Notes under the pieces: generated by a model
Database searches by the model: none
What the model was told of the DNA's origin: nothing
Seen by the model: the letters and a program-made list of their open reading frames with translations, nothing else
Made by a program: the position numbers and the translations under genes
In this document: piece after piece, positions 22,362 to 34,613 of the stretch
Position numbering within the stretch: the stretch's first letter is position 1
How the letters are laid out: each line of letters starts with the position of its first letter
Assembly (NCBI RefSeq): GCF_035582795.1
Contig: NC_134366.1
Coordinates: forward strand, 168,466,401 to 168,530,400
Direction: 5' to 3'
Source of the DNA: Mycteria americana
Lineage: Eukaryota; Chordata; Aves; Ciconiiformes; Ciconiidae
DNA length: 64,000 nt

Positions 22362-25300
22362 ATACCTTAGCTACTTAATTTCATGGAATGGTTTCTGTAT
22401 TCTCAGTAAAAGTATCCTAAGCATCTCTGAAAACCTCGTTACTAAATTCCATTCCTCCATTTGACCACCTAATTCCTGCCTTCACAGCTGGAGAAAAAAA
22501 GATCACTATGTATCTATTGGACACCCAAAACTTTAAAATTCTATAATGTTATTTTGTGTTCTTTCTGGCAAAGTTCAAAATAGCTGCTCTCGTTAAAAAA
22601 ATATCTCTGCCTTCCTCTTGCTTTTACGTGAACGTTCTTGCAGTGTTAGGTACTCCTTAAATACAAAAAGTGACACGTTTGGGAGAGAAGAACCCCTCTG
22701 GTCCCTGTACTCTTGGAAGTGTATGTGCTGTTTATTAGACCTCCAGGGGACGGCAGTACAAGAGACACTGTCTCCCAAATTATCTGCTCCGGAAAGAAAA
22801 AAAGAGGAGTAAATGAGGCAGGGAAGTGGCCCTTGCACAAACTCTCACAGGACGCTTGCGTTGCAGCCCAAGCATCTTTAGCCTCATCTCCACTGAGGAT
22901 ACCAGCCAATGATGCTTCAAACTGCTTGCAGCCCACCACTCTGTCACCTTTTTCATTAAGATGAGGACAATGATGGGATAATGCAGGTGCCAGCGCTGGG
23001 GCAGAAACTGCTGAGAAGGGATCTGGCTGGTGCTTTTTTAGCTCATCCAGATCTCTTAATCCTCTCTGGCATTCTCACTCACCAGAGGTGTGACGGTGGC
23101 CAGTAGGATATAATTCTTGATGATTTTCTCTGAATAACCTTTCCATGGGTCAGCCTTAGCAGAGATAAGACTGTGTCTCTAGAGAGACACAACCACTGAT
23201 ATATTTCGATACTTAGCAAACGTGCTGTCTGAAGCACCTGTCACTGATAGCAGTGGAACAACACTGGTGCAGAGCTGCTCAAATTATCTCAGGTTCAGAA
23301 TGATTTTCCTGTGCTATCCACTTTGCTGTTTTTTTCTCAAGAGGCTTTTCAAATGTCATCTCATCCCTACTCTTTAGCACAACAGTCTTTATGTTAAAAC
23401 TAGCTATAAAAATCAGTAAGCTCTACCGGGGAATGCAGGCTGTGCATATTTCACAGGGGGCAATACAAAATGAGAAGCAGTTAGTTACACCCTTGTTGTT
23501 GCGGCAGTGAGAGACTATTATTTACTTTTAAGAATGGAGGCAAACTAAATGACAAAAATGTCTTCAAGGGGAAAAAAAAAAAGGTTTGCATCTCTGCTGG
23601 CTATTTTAATAAAGACAATCTGTGGTATAAAATTCTACTTTCACTCCTTATCCATACAGAGGTTTGTACTACATCAGATGTCTCAGATGATTGACTAGAT
23701 CAGCACATCCTAATGGACTAAATCTTAAGGCTAGATGCAGTAAAGAAATAAAGATCATAGAAGATAGAACCTGCATAGCCTAGGTGGCTCTTGGCCTATG
23801 GTTCTAAACTGATATTCCTCTCCCAAAGGCATATAACTCATGCCGTCCAAAACTGATATCTCCAACTGAAGCAAAGCTAGCAGAGGATTGTCCTCCTGAG
23901 GGCCAATGTCTCCTTCTGCTTTTCCAGAATAAAAACAGAATTCATCCTCCTGCAGAAGAGCTTCATGGTTTGAACAGTCATTTGGGATGTGTGGGAGGAT
24001 GAAATTCGATGCCATTTTTAGGCTGAAAGGGTCTCAAATCCTACACTCACATGTCCCCAGAGAATGCCTTAACCATTGAGCAATTTGTACCTGTCACTAA
24101 CGTTGAACTGAGGGAACTTGGGAGTGCCACATTATTTGAACCAGCAAGAAATAACATGGGGCATAAGATGGTCAGCCTTTGTATTAGGGCCCTCTGGGAG
24201 CAAGGTACTAATTAACAAGTAAAGTTTAAAGAAAAAAATCATGTGCAAGTTCCAGCCTGTTCACATCAGCGTTTACTGCCCTGTGAAGTTGCCCTATAAT
24301 TACACAGTCCCTGCCTTTTGATGATCAACCTGAGCTACCTCACTGCTACATCCCAATGAAAAGCCTCCTCAGGAAGACAGGTCCAATCTTCGCAGGCAGA
24401 GCCAAAACAATTCAGTGACCTGATCTCTGTGCTATTGGGGATAAATAGGTCAGCTTCTGTAAGGCCACTGATCCTGGGGAAAGCTAGAAGACCCATTCCT
24501 GAAGTGTTCTCTGCTGAACATCTTTTAAAACCATAGGAGAATGAGATATTTATTTTTGCCTGTGGACTGTAGCATAGTGTTGTGTACCAAAGCAGTGGGT
24601 AGTTCATAGTGCGAGTGTCCTCTGGAAAAAGAAGGAAACAAAGAATTACCATCTGAGTCCTTGGTTTGCATCATTGATGCAATGATGCATTGATGCAATG
24701 ATGCATTGATGCAATGATGTTTGAATGTGAAACTGTGGCATTTCTTATTTCAATACCCAAGTTCCAATCACTGTTAGTGAGGACAGTGCTTCATCCATAG
24801 GGAATTATGCCATTGTTTTACATGAGAGTTTTCTTAAGCTTTATGCTGAGCTGTATATTTTTTAGTCCATAAATACATTTATATCTTTTTCTTCAAAGCT
24901 CGAATATAATCCAAAGGGAAAACAAAACCTTTTGCCATGATAATTTCTTTTAAGAAAAGTTGTCTTCCTGGGCCTATTTAAATGATCACAGAATAAGAGA
25001 TTGTCTAGCAGAATATAAAATCACATAAATTGTTACGCCTGGGTAGGGACTCTTCTATTTACTACAGGATGAAAAAGTAAGAACCAAGGCCTCAGCATGA
25101 ACTGGGGAAAAGTAACTTTTCTTCCTTTCAATATAAACATCCTCAATTGTTTTTCCTCTTTATTGATAAGCATATGTCCCAATAGTATCATGGGAAGATT
25201 TGGTAGGATATGCTTGGATACATCTGGGGTATAAAATATATCCATGAAAAGATAGGTCTGTCTGTATTAGTAAGCATGATTCCACCTGGCTGAATCTTTT

Positions 25301-26904
25301 GTGTGATGTGTGAATCTATTGTAAATAGATATAACATTGACATGCCTAGAGGGGTTCCAGTTCCTCTAAGTTAGGCAAATGCACCTTCCCTTCTGCATTT
25401 GTTTACATTCATGAAGATACCTCAGTGAAGTGTTTTAATACTGAATATTGAAATTCTGCAATTCCTCACAGCTAACAAGGTAGACTGCAAGGATATATGT
25501 GAATCAGCTGGTGGTAAAATAATCCCTCTCCTGTTCATTTAAAAAATATATTTTCCCCTAATGTGGTTCCGTCAGCTTCTACTGTGAATAAATTATCATA
25601 TGCCAAAATACAATCTTCTTTTTGTTCCTGTTCTTTTTATTCCTAATTGGTCATTAATAAGGAAACAATTTCTGTATGGAACAGTTTTTGGTATTTTAAT
25701 TGTAAGAGCAGAAGACATTTTAAAAATTATCAGGTGCTGCTGATTTCCTACCAAGGGTTCTGAAACTCTCACAATGCCCTCCCTGAAACCCCTGGTCTTT
25801 AGCGGCGATAAAGTGATATGTGACATCATCTCCTTCAAAGGTCAACAGAAGTTTAAGGCACTCAAGATTTCACATGGTTGGGGTCTTACACTCCAAACAA
25901 ATAAACAAAAAAGCAAAAGAAAAGGTCCCTGCATGTGTACCTTGTCTTCTGTTCATACCTAGGTCATGAGCAACAAAAGATTCCTGGGCATTTTTCAGAA
26001 AGGGAGATGCATTGCAGTTATCTTTCAGAGGAACATAAGAATGCAGTGGTTGAATAAAATAAATAAATAGTGGTGACACCAGCATTTTGTCTCAAAGACT
26101 ATTAATATCAAATACTGAATGAATGTTTTGAATATATTTGAATATAATTGAGTAATGAATGTTTCCATATATTCCATATACTTTCCAGCTCTGGAAAAAT
26201 CAGCTCTGCAGTGGTAGGAGTGCACTTCAGCTCTTTTTCCTTTAGAGAATCACCACAATAGTATGGATTATGAAATGATTATGGGCAGCAGGGAAAACTG
26301 GGACCTAATTTTTCTTTGCTCATTGACCTCAACACCACCATTGCAGCATACCCATAGAAAAATTAAAATGACAGTTTAATAGCTAGGCTGATATTTCTCC
26401 ACAAAGAGGGAGGTTGGAAAATCTAAGACAAGCAAAATCTCATCTGTTTCATTAAAATAGTGCAATACTGACCGCCCCCCACCAAAAAAGGACAAGAGAA
26501 GTCAGTATCAGTTTAGTCATTTTTCTGTAAGAACTGATATTTCTACACTCTAGCATGCAGCCCCTTCAGAAAGATTTTTTTCTTAACATTTTCTCCATAA
26601 GAAAACTAAAAAAACCCCTATTTAGAGAAGTGTGAATAAGTATTAATGGGCATTTTCTCTCTCTCGTTTTTATCACAGGAGACATGATTCAGGGTGTTCT
26701 GTGCCAGGAGATGAGTCGCCAGGGTTTTGGTTTGGCAGTTATTGTCAGAAACCTGTGATTTCTTTACACACATTTAGAACTTTAATCTGTGTTTTTTCTT
26801 CTGGTTTCGTTTTCTCTGCATACTGAACAAAACTTCTTTGCTTCAGATATTAGAGAATTGCAGGGTGTATCTAAAAAAAATGACTTCCCATTTAAAAGAA
26901 TCTC
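22362..26904. other. Stretch without firmly recognised genes
   Basis: No gene is certain. At about 23755-24330 a minus-strand open frame and a GGTCTCAAATCC word on the + strand (resembling a tRNA B box) suggest an old, decayed interspersed repeat. The minus-strand frame at 24335-24652 follows a good splice-acceptor-like tract but contains no known domain. An array of TGATGCAA/TGATGCAT words lies at 24670-24719. Confidence 0.4.
24670..24719. repeat. 16-bp tandem array of TGATGCAAT/TGATGCATT
   Basis: The unit ATGCATTGATGCAATG recurs about three times, preceded by a partial copy. The words are nearly self-complementary and match the C/EBP-ATF composite element pattern TGATGNAAN. Confidence 0.85.
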
Positions 26905-27180
26905 ACAATAATATAGGCTACAAGAGGTCAGATAATCCAACTTCCTGCTCAGAACAGGCTTTGTGGCCTCCTGTTGCCTCCTGTCTTATCACTGCACTTC
27001 TCAGAAGAATTCCATTCTGTTTTCTTTACACCTTACCATTAGGTAGATGAAGACAAAACACAAGATCTTCACTTAGCTTTCTCTTTCCAAGGAGAAAGCA
27101 ACAATTCCCACTCTTTTCAGCCTCCCCTCAAGTCACTTATATTTCTTTTCTAGTCTGATCTTCATCCACAGTGCTTGATT
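26905..27180 (-). mobile_element. Ancient degraded CR1 fragment (tentative)
   Basis: On the + strand, ACAAGAGGTCAGATAATCCAAC resembles the reversed CR1 3' block (GGTCATCTAGTCCAAC). Further right, CACTCTTTTCAGCCTCCCCTCAAG resembles the CAGCTCTCTCAGCCTTTCCTC segment of other copies. The match is patchy, consistent with an old insertion. Confidence 0.45.
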
Positions 27181-28142
27181 GTTACTTTACATCCAAACCT
27201 TGATATGGAGTAAAATAAGTTTTTATTTTCGATTATAGCTCCAGGCATGAGGTATAAATTTCACCAGGCCTCTTTGACAGGACAGTTTCTAACATAAGCA
27301 TCGACTATTTTTTTTTCCCAAAGAACAGGGGGAGTGGACTATTTCAAAACTTCCTAAAAAAATGTTATTTTGGCTTGACTAAATTAATTTAAAAAGCAAA
27401 ATGACTGCATAAACTATTACACGACATCTTATTATAATTTAAAACTCTCTTGGTGAAAGACAAAGGGCTAACAGTTGAAACAATGTGGTCATTATTTGTG
27501 ACATAAATATTAGCAACATTTTAGAAAATTTAATTTCAAAAATCTATGTCACAAAAAACCACAGTCATCCAATTAGGGTCATGATGATTTCTTCCTTTGG
27601 ACTATTCTCTGTTGTATTTATCACCAGACCAATTACAAGGAAGTATTATTTAGACAAAGCTGCCAAAGAAAATATTCAGTAGTCCACTATTGGACTGTAT
27701 TGCTGAGAGAAAAGTTGGGGGGGGGGAGGAATCCATGGTTTAGAGTTGGTTTCTAACGATTAAATCAACAAAACAGTTCCCAAAGTCTCATAATTTGAGG
27801 ATGTGACTATGAATAAGCAGTTTAAGATATATATTTTCACCTAAAATTTGCTGCTTTGTGATGTCTGCAAACACTATTTAAACTGTGCTAAACTCATATT
27901 TCTATACATGAGTTTCAAGCAACTCACTAAGCAATTTAATCTTCTTAGTATTAAAATTCACAGCTGCTACAAGCTAAGTCCTGCACCCCCTTTAATAGTC
28001 TCTCTTGCTGCAACTTTGTGTTGGGAACTAGGAAAATTATTTAATTTCCTTATGACCTCAGTTCCCAGTCTGTACACTGGAGATGAGAGCACCCTGTAAC
28101 CCCTTTCTGCCACACACCTGCTCTGTTTTCTGCGCATTACAG

Positions 28143-28190
28143 GAAAAACTGAGCTACAAATTGCTGGAAGCTGAGAAGTTCTCCCACAAA
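28143..28190 (+). other. Candidate 48-nt host microexon (unidentified)
   Basis: A pyrimidine-rich tract ending TGCGCATTACAG precedes a 48-base segment that is open in phase 0 and followed directly by a consensus donor GTGAGT (28191-28196). The 16 codons read EKLSYKLLEAEKFSHK, a charged, helix-like peptide. The combination of good acceptor, clean frame and perfect donor is unusual for this AT-rich region. I do not recognise the peptide. It could also be chance. Confidence 0.3.
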
Positions 28191-30740
28191 GTGAGTCACT
28201 TTATTCTTTTTGTGATATCACCTTCATTCTCTAAGCTTTTTGGGCCATTGTCAGCAACGGGATATAGTATTAAATGGTCTGACACAATACAGCTACTCTC
28301 ATCTTCTTATAACCCCAAATCACTGCCAACAGCAATGCAGTTTGGATTAGACTCCTGGTTTAAAAGCTGTTGAGGAAAGAAATGTGAAGAGAATAATAGG
28401 AGTCTTCTGTTTGTACTGCCAATGACAACCATTATATAACTACATAAAATTATAATTCATTATCAGTTTCTTGGCAGAAGTACACAAAGAACAGAATTAT
28501 CCTAGACTTACTTTGGATTTACTGAGACCGAAATTATATCTTCATTTCACTAATTTGGTTTGTAGGCATCTTTAAGTTTTCATACTGCTTAAACAGATAA
28601 AAAAAGGCTAGCTGTATATTTATTAATTCATTTATTTATTTAAAATAGAGCCTGTTTTCATCTTTTGGTTTCTTGTACATGGAGAATACTGCTACATCAA
28701 AAAATACTTTAGGCCATATTTAATACTTGGAACAGTTAATCACATGAAGTAATATTATCCTAAGAGAGTCAAGTGACTTTGTTCAAAAGGTTTTTGCCGT
28801 TCAGCCTGTATTAGAGAGAATGCACAGAGCATTACTGATAATGACAGGTCTGCTGCAAAAGCCATAGATTATCAAGATGAGAGTGTCCCCCCAGACAAGT
28901 GGTGAGTGATTAGTGTTTTATTGGCTCTTTGTCAACATCAATTATGTTTTTTGAAAATTCTGTTTAGAAAGCAATGTTCAAAATGCTGGATTTAGGGAGC
29001 TAAGTGTTAATCAGGTATTTAAGTCTAACATAAACAGGTATCTGTACATCAAATAGCCTTAGTGTCACAATTACGAGTTTCAGAAATATTCAGATATTGC
29101 TAGTCTTCTACAACAGAAATTAATTCCTCTAATAAAGTAAGTCCCCAGTAAAAGATGTTGTTATGAGGTATGTGCTGAGATTAGCTAGAAACTCCCTAGC
29201 AATAAGCCATTATTATTTACCAGTATAGATTTTGAGGACAAGCTTTTCAAAGCCACTTAGGGGCTGAGTATGCCCAATTCTCATTAATTTTATAGGTGAC
29301 TGGGTATCCAAATCCCTTTGGAAAGCCGAATAGCTCATTTTCTGAAAGTCCAACAGGCATCTATGTCTGGATATTTCCTCTTGGGGCCACAATTTGTACA
29401 TGCCCTAGACACTTGAAGAATGATTTTTCCCATTAACTTTTGATGCAAAAAGTCAGGACTTGACACTCATGCAATATGTATATGAAGCTAAAATGGAAAC
29501 TTTGATCTAACAAGTCATGTGATATGAACAAAGATAGAAAGTGAACAAGGAAAAGACAGGAAAGGATTTTCCTTTCTGGAATATATTTTACTTCAGGGCA
29601 GAGAATCCCCTAATACAAGGTAAAAAGACCCCTGGTCATTAATACAAATCCATAAAATTACTAGTAAAGCCTAACTTTGTTCGTTTGTCTGTTTTTCCCT
29701 CAAAACGCCACACTAAATCCATGAATTCTTACAAATTTCTTACAAAGATGTTCTTAAGACAAGTTCTTCTACCTCAGAAGGGGGAGTTTTCTCACTTGTC
29801 TTTATCAGGAGATATCCTGGTATGAGTGAAAACTAAGAGTTGTAATGCTAAGAAAAATTTCTAGCAGATCTGCTATACTTGACTACTGTTAGCAGTGACA
29901 GCAGTAGGCTAGACTGCAGACAGAGTACTATATATAAAAAATAGTGATTTCTCAGTATTAGCATTTTTTTCTGGAATTTCTGTGTTTGTAATTGCTGTGG
30001 TTTGGGAATAAAGCAATGTTCATTTCAGTGGAGCAGGTGATTAATGAGAAATGAGTGAATAGTATATTACCAGAAGCAGAGGTTCAATAATCGACTATTA
30101 TATGCTTGAAAATAATAAGATTATTTTATAAAATCATAACATTAAAAATAATAAAAGCAGGGCTTTTAATCATTTATGGGTATTCTGTGAAACCTGTAAG
30201 TTTTTTCTCAATTATCTGGAATGTTGTTTCTTTTTTTTATATATCTCATACAGTTATTTGCTCATAGGAGTTGGTGCTTTCAGTAAATCCTTGTGTGGTG
30301 ACATGCTAGGAGCTGTCAGTGCCCTGGCTATAGCCTAAGTCCTACCCACAAGCTGTCACTTGGCCAGAAAAGAATTGGCCACAGTAGATGACTTAATGAA
30401 GGAACATTTTCCTTGATCAATTAAGTATCAACCAACTTGTCTTTCTCCCTGACCAATCTTGTTTCCCTGCAGGTATCCATTCTCTAAGACCACTGTCATG
30501 AGATTTCCAGTTTGACACCCTGCCTAAACCCCAATGACATGTCTCTGTTTTTCCCATCATGTTCAGCTCTGCATCCACACCATATACCATAAAAACCCGC
30601 AGAAAAACCAGATTAATTTCTGAATGAATCTTGTCTTTTGACTCCAGTTTGTTCTGCCTGAACAGTGGTTATTGGAACTTGGAACCACAAAAATAATGAA
30701 TACGAAAACCAAGAAAGGTTTATCTTTTTCTTTTTCTCTT

Positions 30741-30763
30741 TTTCTCCTCCCCCCCCCCCCCCA
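30741..30763. repeat. Poly-C tract
   Basis: A pyrimidine tract running into about 15 consecutive C at roughly 30748-30762. It is prone to length error. Confidence 0.85.
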
Positions 30764-30765
30764 TC

Positions 30766-30880
30766 TGACTGTAAGCACTTTGGGACAAAGATTCTTTCTT
30801 TGTTCTGTATTTACAGGAAGATGTACATCTCTACTGAGCATTAAGCTTCTGCACAATTCTTTGCTCAGGGCAGGGTATAA
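30766..30880 (+). mobile_element. Ancient CR1/L3-like LINE 3' UTR remnant (tentative)
   Basis: TGACTGTAAGCACTTTGGGA, then AAGATTCTTTCTTTGTTCTG, resembles the 3' UTR shared by old amniote CR1/L3-like LINEs (TTGTAAGCTCTTTGGGGCAGGGAC...TTTGTTCTGTGTTTGTAC). This is recalled from general knowledge of such repeats and was not searched. The TATA-like GGTATAAAGCGC near 30874 lies within or beside it. Confidence 0.45.
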
Positions 30881-32649
30881 AGCGCTACTCTAACCCACGG
30901 CGCGCAGTGGCTTCGTATCTCCCACACAGCACATCAGTTTGCACACATTTCTAATTAACATCTAATTTTGGATTAATTTCTGATTCCCTCCTCTGGGCTT
31001 TTATAATGAGATTGTGAGTTACATCGGCAGAAGGTTTATACTTAAAATGTATCTATATGGTAGAACCTCCTAGGTAGTTAACTGACAATAGGATTAAAAA
31101 ATATCCAAAACAAACAAGCAAAAAACCCCCAAACCTCCCTATTTCTTAGACATCTGGAGTCTTATTTTTTAATTTCATCAGCTATAATCAAGGAAAGAAT
31201 CTAAATACTTTCAGCTCCCAGCAGTTTTTTCCTTGCCTCTCTTTCAATGCATTAAGAAGCTGGGTGTTATTATTATGTTGTTCTTATTTTCTTTCAGTAT
31301 GCTGATGTGGGAAAGTGGACAATTTTACTAAATAAAATGCCTGCAGTTCAAAATCTACATTCTTAATTAATTGCTTCTAAATTATTTGGTAAACCCCAGA
31401 GCTGTTGAGGAAAATACTTACTTTAAATATAGAATGAATGCAGAAGTTAAAGATTAGATGAGCTGTTCTTATTTACCCACCCATATTCAGGAATGCACCA
31501 TTGGAAGTGTGGCAGTAAAATTGGTATTATTCACACATCTTGGTATAGATTTCTTCAAAAAGCCCAAATTCTGAAAGATACCCAGTTACCTTTTCCACAT
31601 GCGCACAGTTTGTTTAAAAAGAGAGATAGGGCTAAAGTACCCTGATGGGATCTTGATAAAACAAATTAATAAATACCTAAGGGTTTCATTAGTAAAAGAA
31701 TTTTTATGGATGAAGGAACCTAAACTTTAAACTCAGACACTCAAATCTAAACCTGACTTCTTATCAGCCAAAGTTCATATCAGCAGTTAAACTTCAAGGT
31801 CCGTCCTTAAGACCATCCTTTCGTCCCATTCACCTTGAACCTATACTTACCAGAAACACATGAAGGTAGATATCCTAAGCTTTTTCCCAGTTACTGGGGA
31901 GAGATTCCTTCACAAAGCATTGCAGACCTTTTGTTGGCTGAATCACCCTATAGAGACACTTACCAATTGCAGTGTAAGCCTGAAGTGTGAATAGTTTTCT
32001 GTCTTACTTGCCAGAAGGAATTGTTCAATATTGCCTAGGTGCAATCCACATATAGAATCTCGGTTTTCTACAGTAAAGCCCTAGGACTGCTTGTTCAGTG
32101 CCTAAAGTATGGTCTTGTATCTCAGACAGATGTCTGGTATCTCAGACAGATACATCTGAGATACCAGAGACTTGCAGATCTGTGGTTTGCTGGAGCAACC
32201 AGTGGAGGCCAGCTGGAATATCCAAAGGCATACAATGACACTTGACATTGAAACTTGCTATTGTCACATGCCCCTTGCACTTTTCAGGCACCTCAATGTT
32301 GCCTAGATTTTTTTCTGCTGGAACTGAATATATATAGTATTCTGATTCCTCAACACAGATGAAAGAGCCATTTCAGACAATGAAGGTTTATAGATATGGG
32401 GGACACAACCCAAGTTGTGTGGGAGACACATATTGAGCTGGAACAGGACCTGGAGACCAGGCAAAATACCCCTCTGTTTCTGAAAAACACTGAGCAAAGG
32501 AATCCTGCCCTCCATCTCCTTTGTCCTGACATGAGTTCTTCAATATTCACCTCACATGAAGACATTCATGCTTTGGGACTTTATCATCAAATTGGATATC
32601 ACTCTGCACATTTATATATCTGCTTCTTTCCCAGTTTGCTAGAAGTTGC
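30881..32649. other. AT-rich stretch without recognised genes
   Basis: I see no gene. A perfect 13-bp hairpin is at 32133-32168, next to a 15-base direct repeat (GTATCTCAGACAGAT at 32118-32132 and 32138-32152). Confidence 0.5.
32133..32168. repeat. Perfect inverted repeat (13-bp arms, 10-nt loop)
   Basis: The left arm TCTGGTATCTCAG (32133-32145) and right arm CTGAGATACCAGA (32156-32168) are exact reverse complements around ACAGATACAT. Confidence 0.9.
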
Positions 32650-33457
32650 TAAATCCAGTAGCCCAACAGAAGCAAGACTGCCACAGCTCCATGTCCTGAG
32701 GTCCAAACAACAGCAGGACTGAATATGTGTTCCGAGTAGGAACTCACACACAGAACACATATATACAACACATATATACATATATACATGGCCAGCCAAA
32801 GAGAAAACACAGACAGACACACTCAGCACTCACACAAACAGAAACAGCACACATGGCCTCATCTTGTTCTTCTCACTGTCTGACCAGGAGGAAGGTAGAT
32901 TAGTGAGAGTGTAGATATACACATGTACAGTGCAGGTCCCTACACCAGCTGCTCTCAGACACTCAGTCTGCCCAGTAGCTGTCCCTGGGTCCCAGTCTTC
33001 CCAGTCGCTGGCACCTGGGCATTCAAGCTGCTATAGATCCCCTGTGTGCACAGCAAAACAGAGAGACACACACAGACACAGACACACACACACATGCACA
33101 CACACAGGGTCCCTCCAGTAACTGGGCTTACACAAACAGTCCATCCAGCAGCTGGTTCTGGATCTTTATTTGTCCTCGGTTCCTCCTGCACAAACACAAA
33201 AACACACAAATGGGTCTCAGTTCACCCCCTTAAAAGGTACAGTCTCTCCAGGTGCTCTCCTGGACTGCTTGGTCTGTCAGGTAACCAGGTCCTCCAGGTG
33301 CCTGACCCTGAGATGTGCACACACCCCTGGCTCCCAGGTCTGCCTCGGTACTCACCAGAGCTCACACACTCACATACCTGAACTTGCTCCAGGTGCTGCA
33401 CCATGGACATGCAGGTGCCATGAAAGCAAAATGGATACAGAAACCGACAGACACCAG
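32650..33457 (-). repeat. LTR-like CA-rich repeat of unknown family (tentative)
   Basis: The segment holds several CA/TA microsatellites (about 32747-32790 and 33062-33106) and a degenerate minisatellite with words such as CCAGTAGCTG, CCAGTCGCTGG, CCAGTAACTGG and CCAGCAGCTGG, spaced 40-110 bases apart. On the minus strand there is an AATAAA (33165-33170 reversed) followed by AGATCCAGAACC. The composition differs strongly from the neighbouring AT-rich DNA. It abuts the family C LTR but has no counterpart beside the other family C copy, so it is a separate repeat. Confidence 0.4.
33062..33106. repeat. CA-dinucleotide microsatellite (interrupted)
   Basis: GACACACACAGACACAGACA and further CA repeats with G and T interruptions. 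Confidence 0.9.
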
Positions 33458-34322
33458 TGTATGGGGTGTCTGTGCCCAGGTGCTGGCAGTGGGGCTGCAG
33501 GGCAGCCTCTGTGAGGAGAGGCCAGGGCTGCCCCATGCCAGACACAGACGGTTCCAGCCGGTCCCAGCCGGCTCCAAGGGCCCCACTGCAGGACACAGCT
33601 GAGCCCCTCAGCCAAGCTGGGGGTGCCTGGGGGAAAAGAGGTTTCCGAAAGGGCACAAGGCGGCAGAGGCAGAGGAGGAGGAAGCCAAGGAGGGAGCAGC
33701 GGCAGAGGGACCCCGAGGCCGGAGGAGGAGGAGGGCAGGAGGTGCTGCAGGCCCGCAGCAGGGATCCCCTGCAGCCCTGGAGAGACCCCGCTGGAGCAGA
33801 GACCCACCCTGCAGCCCGGGGAGGGCCCCAGGCCGCAGCAGGGGGATATTTCCTGCAGGAGCTGCGGCCGTGGAGAGCCCGGGCGGGAGCAGGTTGTCCC
33901 TGAAGGACTGCAGCCCGGGGCAGGGCCCGCGCTGGAGCAGGAGACGGGTGAGGAGGGAGGAGCGGCCGAGAGGGGCTGGGATGGACGGACCGAACCCCCA
34001 TCCCCACCCCCTGTGTCCCTCAGGGGGAGAGGCGTCAGGAGTGAAGGGGTGAAGGTGGGCATGGGAAAGGGAGAGGGGGAGAGGTGCTTTAATTTGGGTT
34101 TTTTTTCCTCACTAGCCAAATGTATTTTGATTGGCAATAAATGCAATTAATTTCCCCACTCCTAGTCTGTTTTGCCCATGACAGTAACTGTTAAGTGATC
34201 TCCCTGTCTTTATCTTGACCCATGAGCTTTTTCATCCTGTTTTCTCTTTGTGTCCTGTAAGGAGGGGGAGTGAGGGTGCAGCTGGGGCCAAGGTGCAGCT
34301 GCTAGCCAAGGTCAACCTGTCA
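33458..34322 (+). repeat. ERV LTR, family C (longer copy)
   Basis: It starts near TGTATGGGGTGTCTG and ends near GGTCAACCTGTCA. The middle (33640-33960) is GC-rich with repeated CTGGAGCAG and CTGCAGCCC words. AATAAA is at 34136-34141, and the U5 block TTATCTTGACCCATGAG at 34210-34226 is shared with families A and B. It is nearly identical to 47977-48580 over the first 600 bases. I found no convincing target duplication, so the ends are approximate. Open frames of up to 261 codons in several phases are due to high GC and are not genes. Confidence 0.82.
34136..34141 (+). terminator. LTR polyadenylation signal
   Basis: AATAAA in the GATTGGCAATAAATG context shared with the other LTRs. Confidence 0.65.
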
Positions 34323-34549
34323 TCCCCATAAACAGACATGCACAGGGAGAGAGAGTCCCTCATCCAGAAAAATCATTAAAAAGAAATTTAATAAGATGAT
34401 AAAACTTCCAGGCATGGCTAGAAACATACTGACAAGCAACTTGTTTACATGTGACACTTTTATCCCCTTATTCCTTGGTTTACCATGCTCCTCAGAACAC
34501 CTAGGCTTACCCATTTCCATACAGAATCACAGAATCACAGAATCATATA

Positions 34550-34585
34550 GGTTGGAAAAGACCTTTAAGATCATCGAGTCCAACC
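34550..34585 (-). ncRNA. CR1 3' UTR hairpin and octamer tail (reverse-transcriptase recognition)
   Basis: On the minus strand GGTTGGA (34585-34579) and TCCAACC (34556-34550) form a perfect 7-bp stem. The octamer repeats at 34544-34521 follow. This structure is conserved in the CR1 family and is thought to be bound by the element's own reverse transcriptase. Confidence 0.75.
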
Positions 34586-34613
34586 ATAAACCTAACACTG
34601 CCAAAAACCATCA

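Larger units (their letters stand above)
27181..30765. other. AT-rich stretch with one candidate small exon
   Basis: Apart from the exon-like segment at 28143-28190 I see no gene. A homopolymer G run sits at about 27717-27727. The region at about 30293-30660 has some LTR-like features (ACCATAAAAACCC) but no confirmed ends. Confidence 0.4.

Noticed and set aside
23755..24652. Two coding-looking minus-strand frames
   Set aside because: No protein is recognised. A nearby tRNA B-box-like word and the overall feel suggest an old repeat; evidence is too thin for a gene call.
30293..30660. Possible LTR beginning TGTGGTGACATG
   Set aside because: No matching end, target duplication or second copy in the window.
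32940..33110. CRISPR-like spaced repeat
   Set aside because: The repeated CCAG words are short, degenerate and irregularly spaced in vertebrate DNA; this is a minisatellite/CA repeat.
33222..34150. Long open frames (up to 261 codons) on both strands
   Set aside because: They lie in a GC-rich LTR with few stop codons in any frame. The peptides are low-complexity Pro/Gly/Arg/Ser runs, and the same frames recur in the second LTR copy at 47977.
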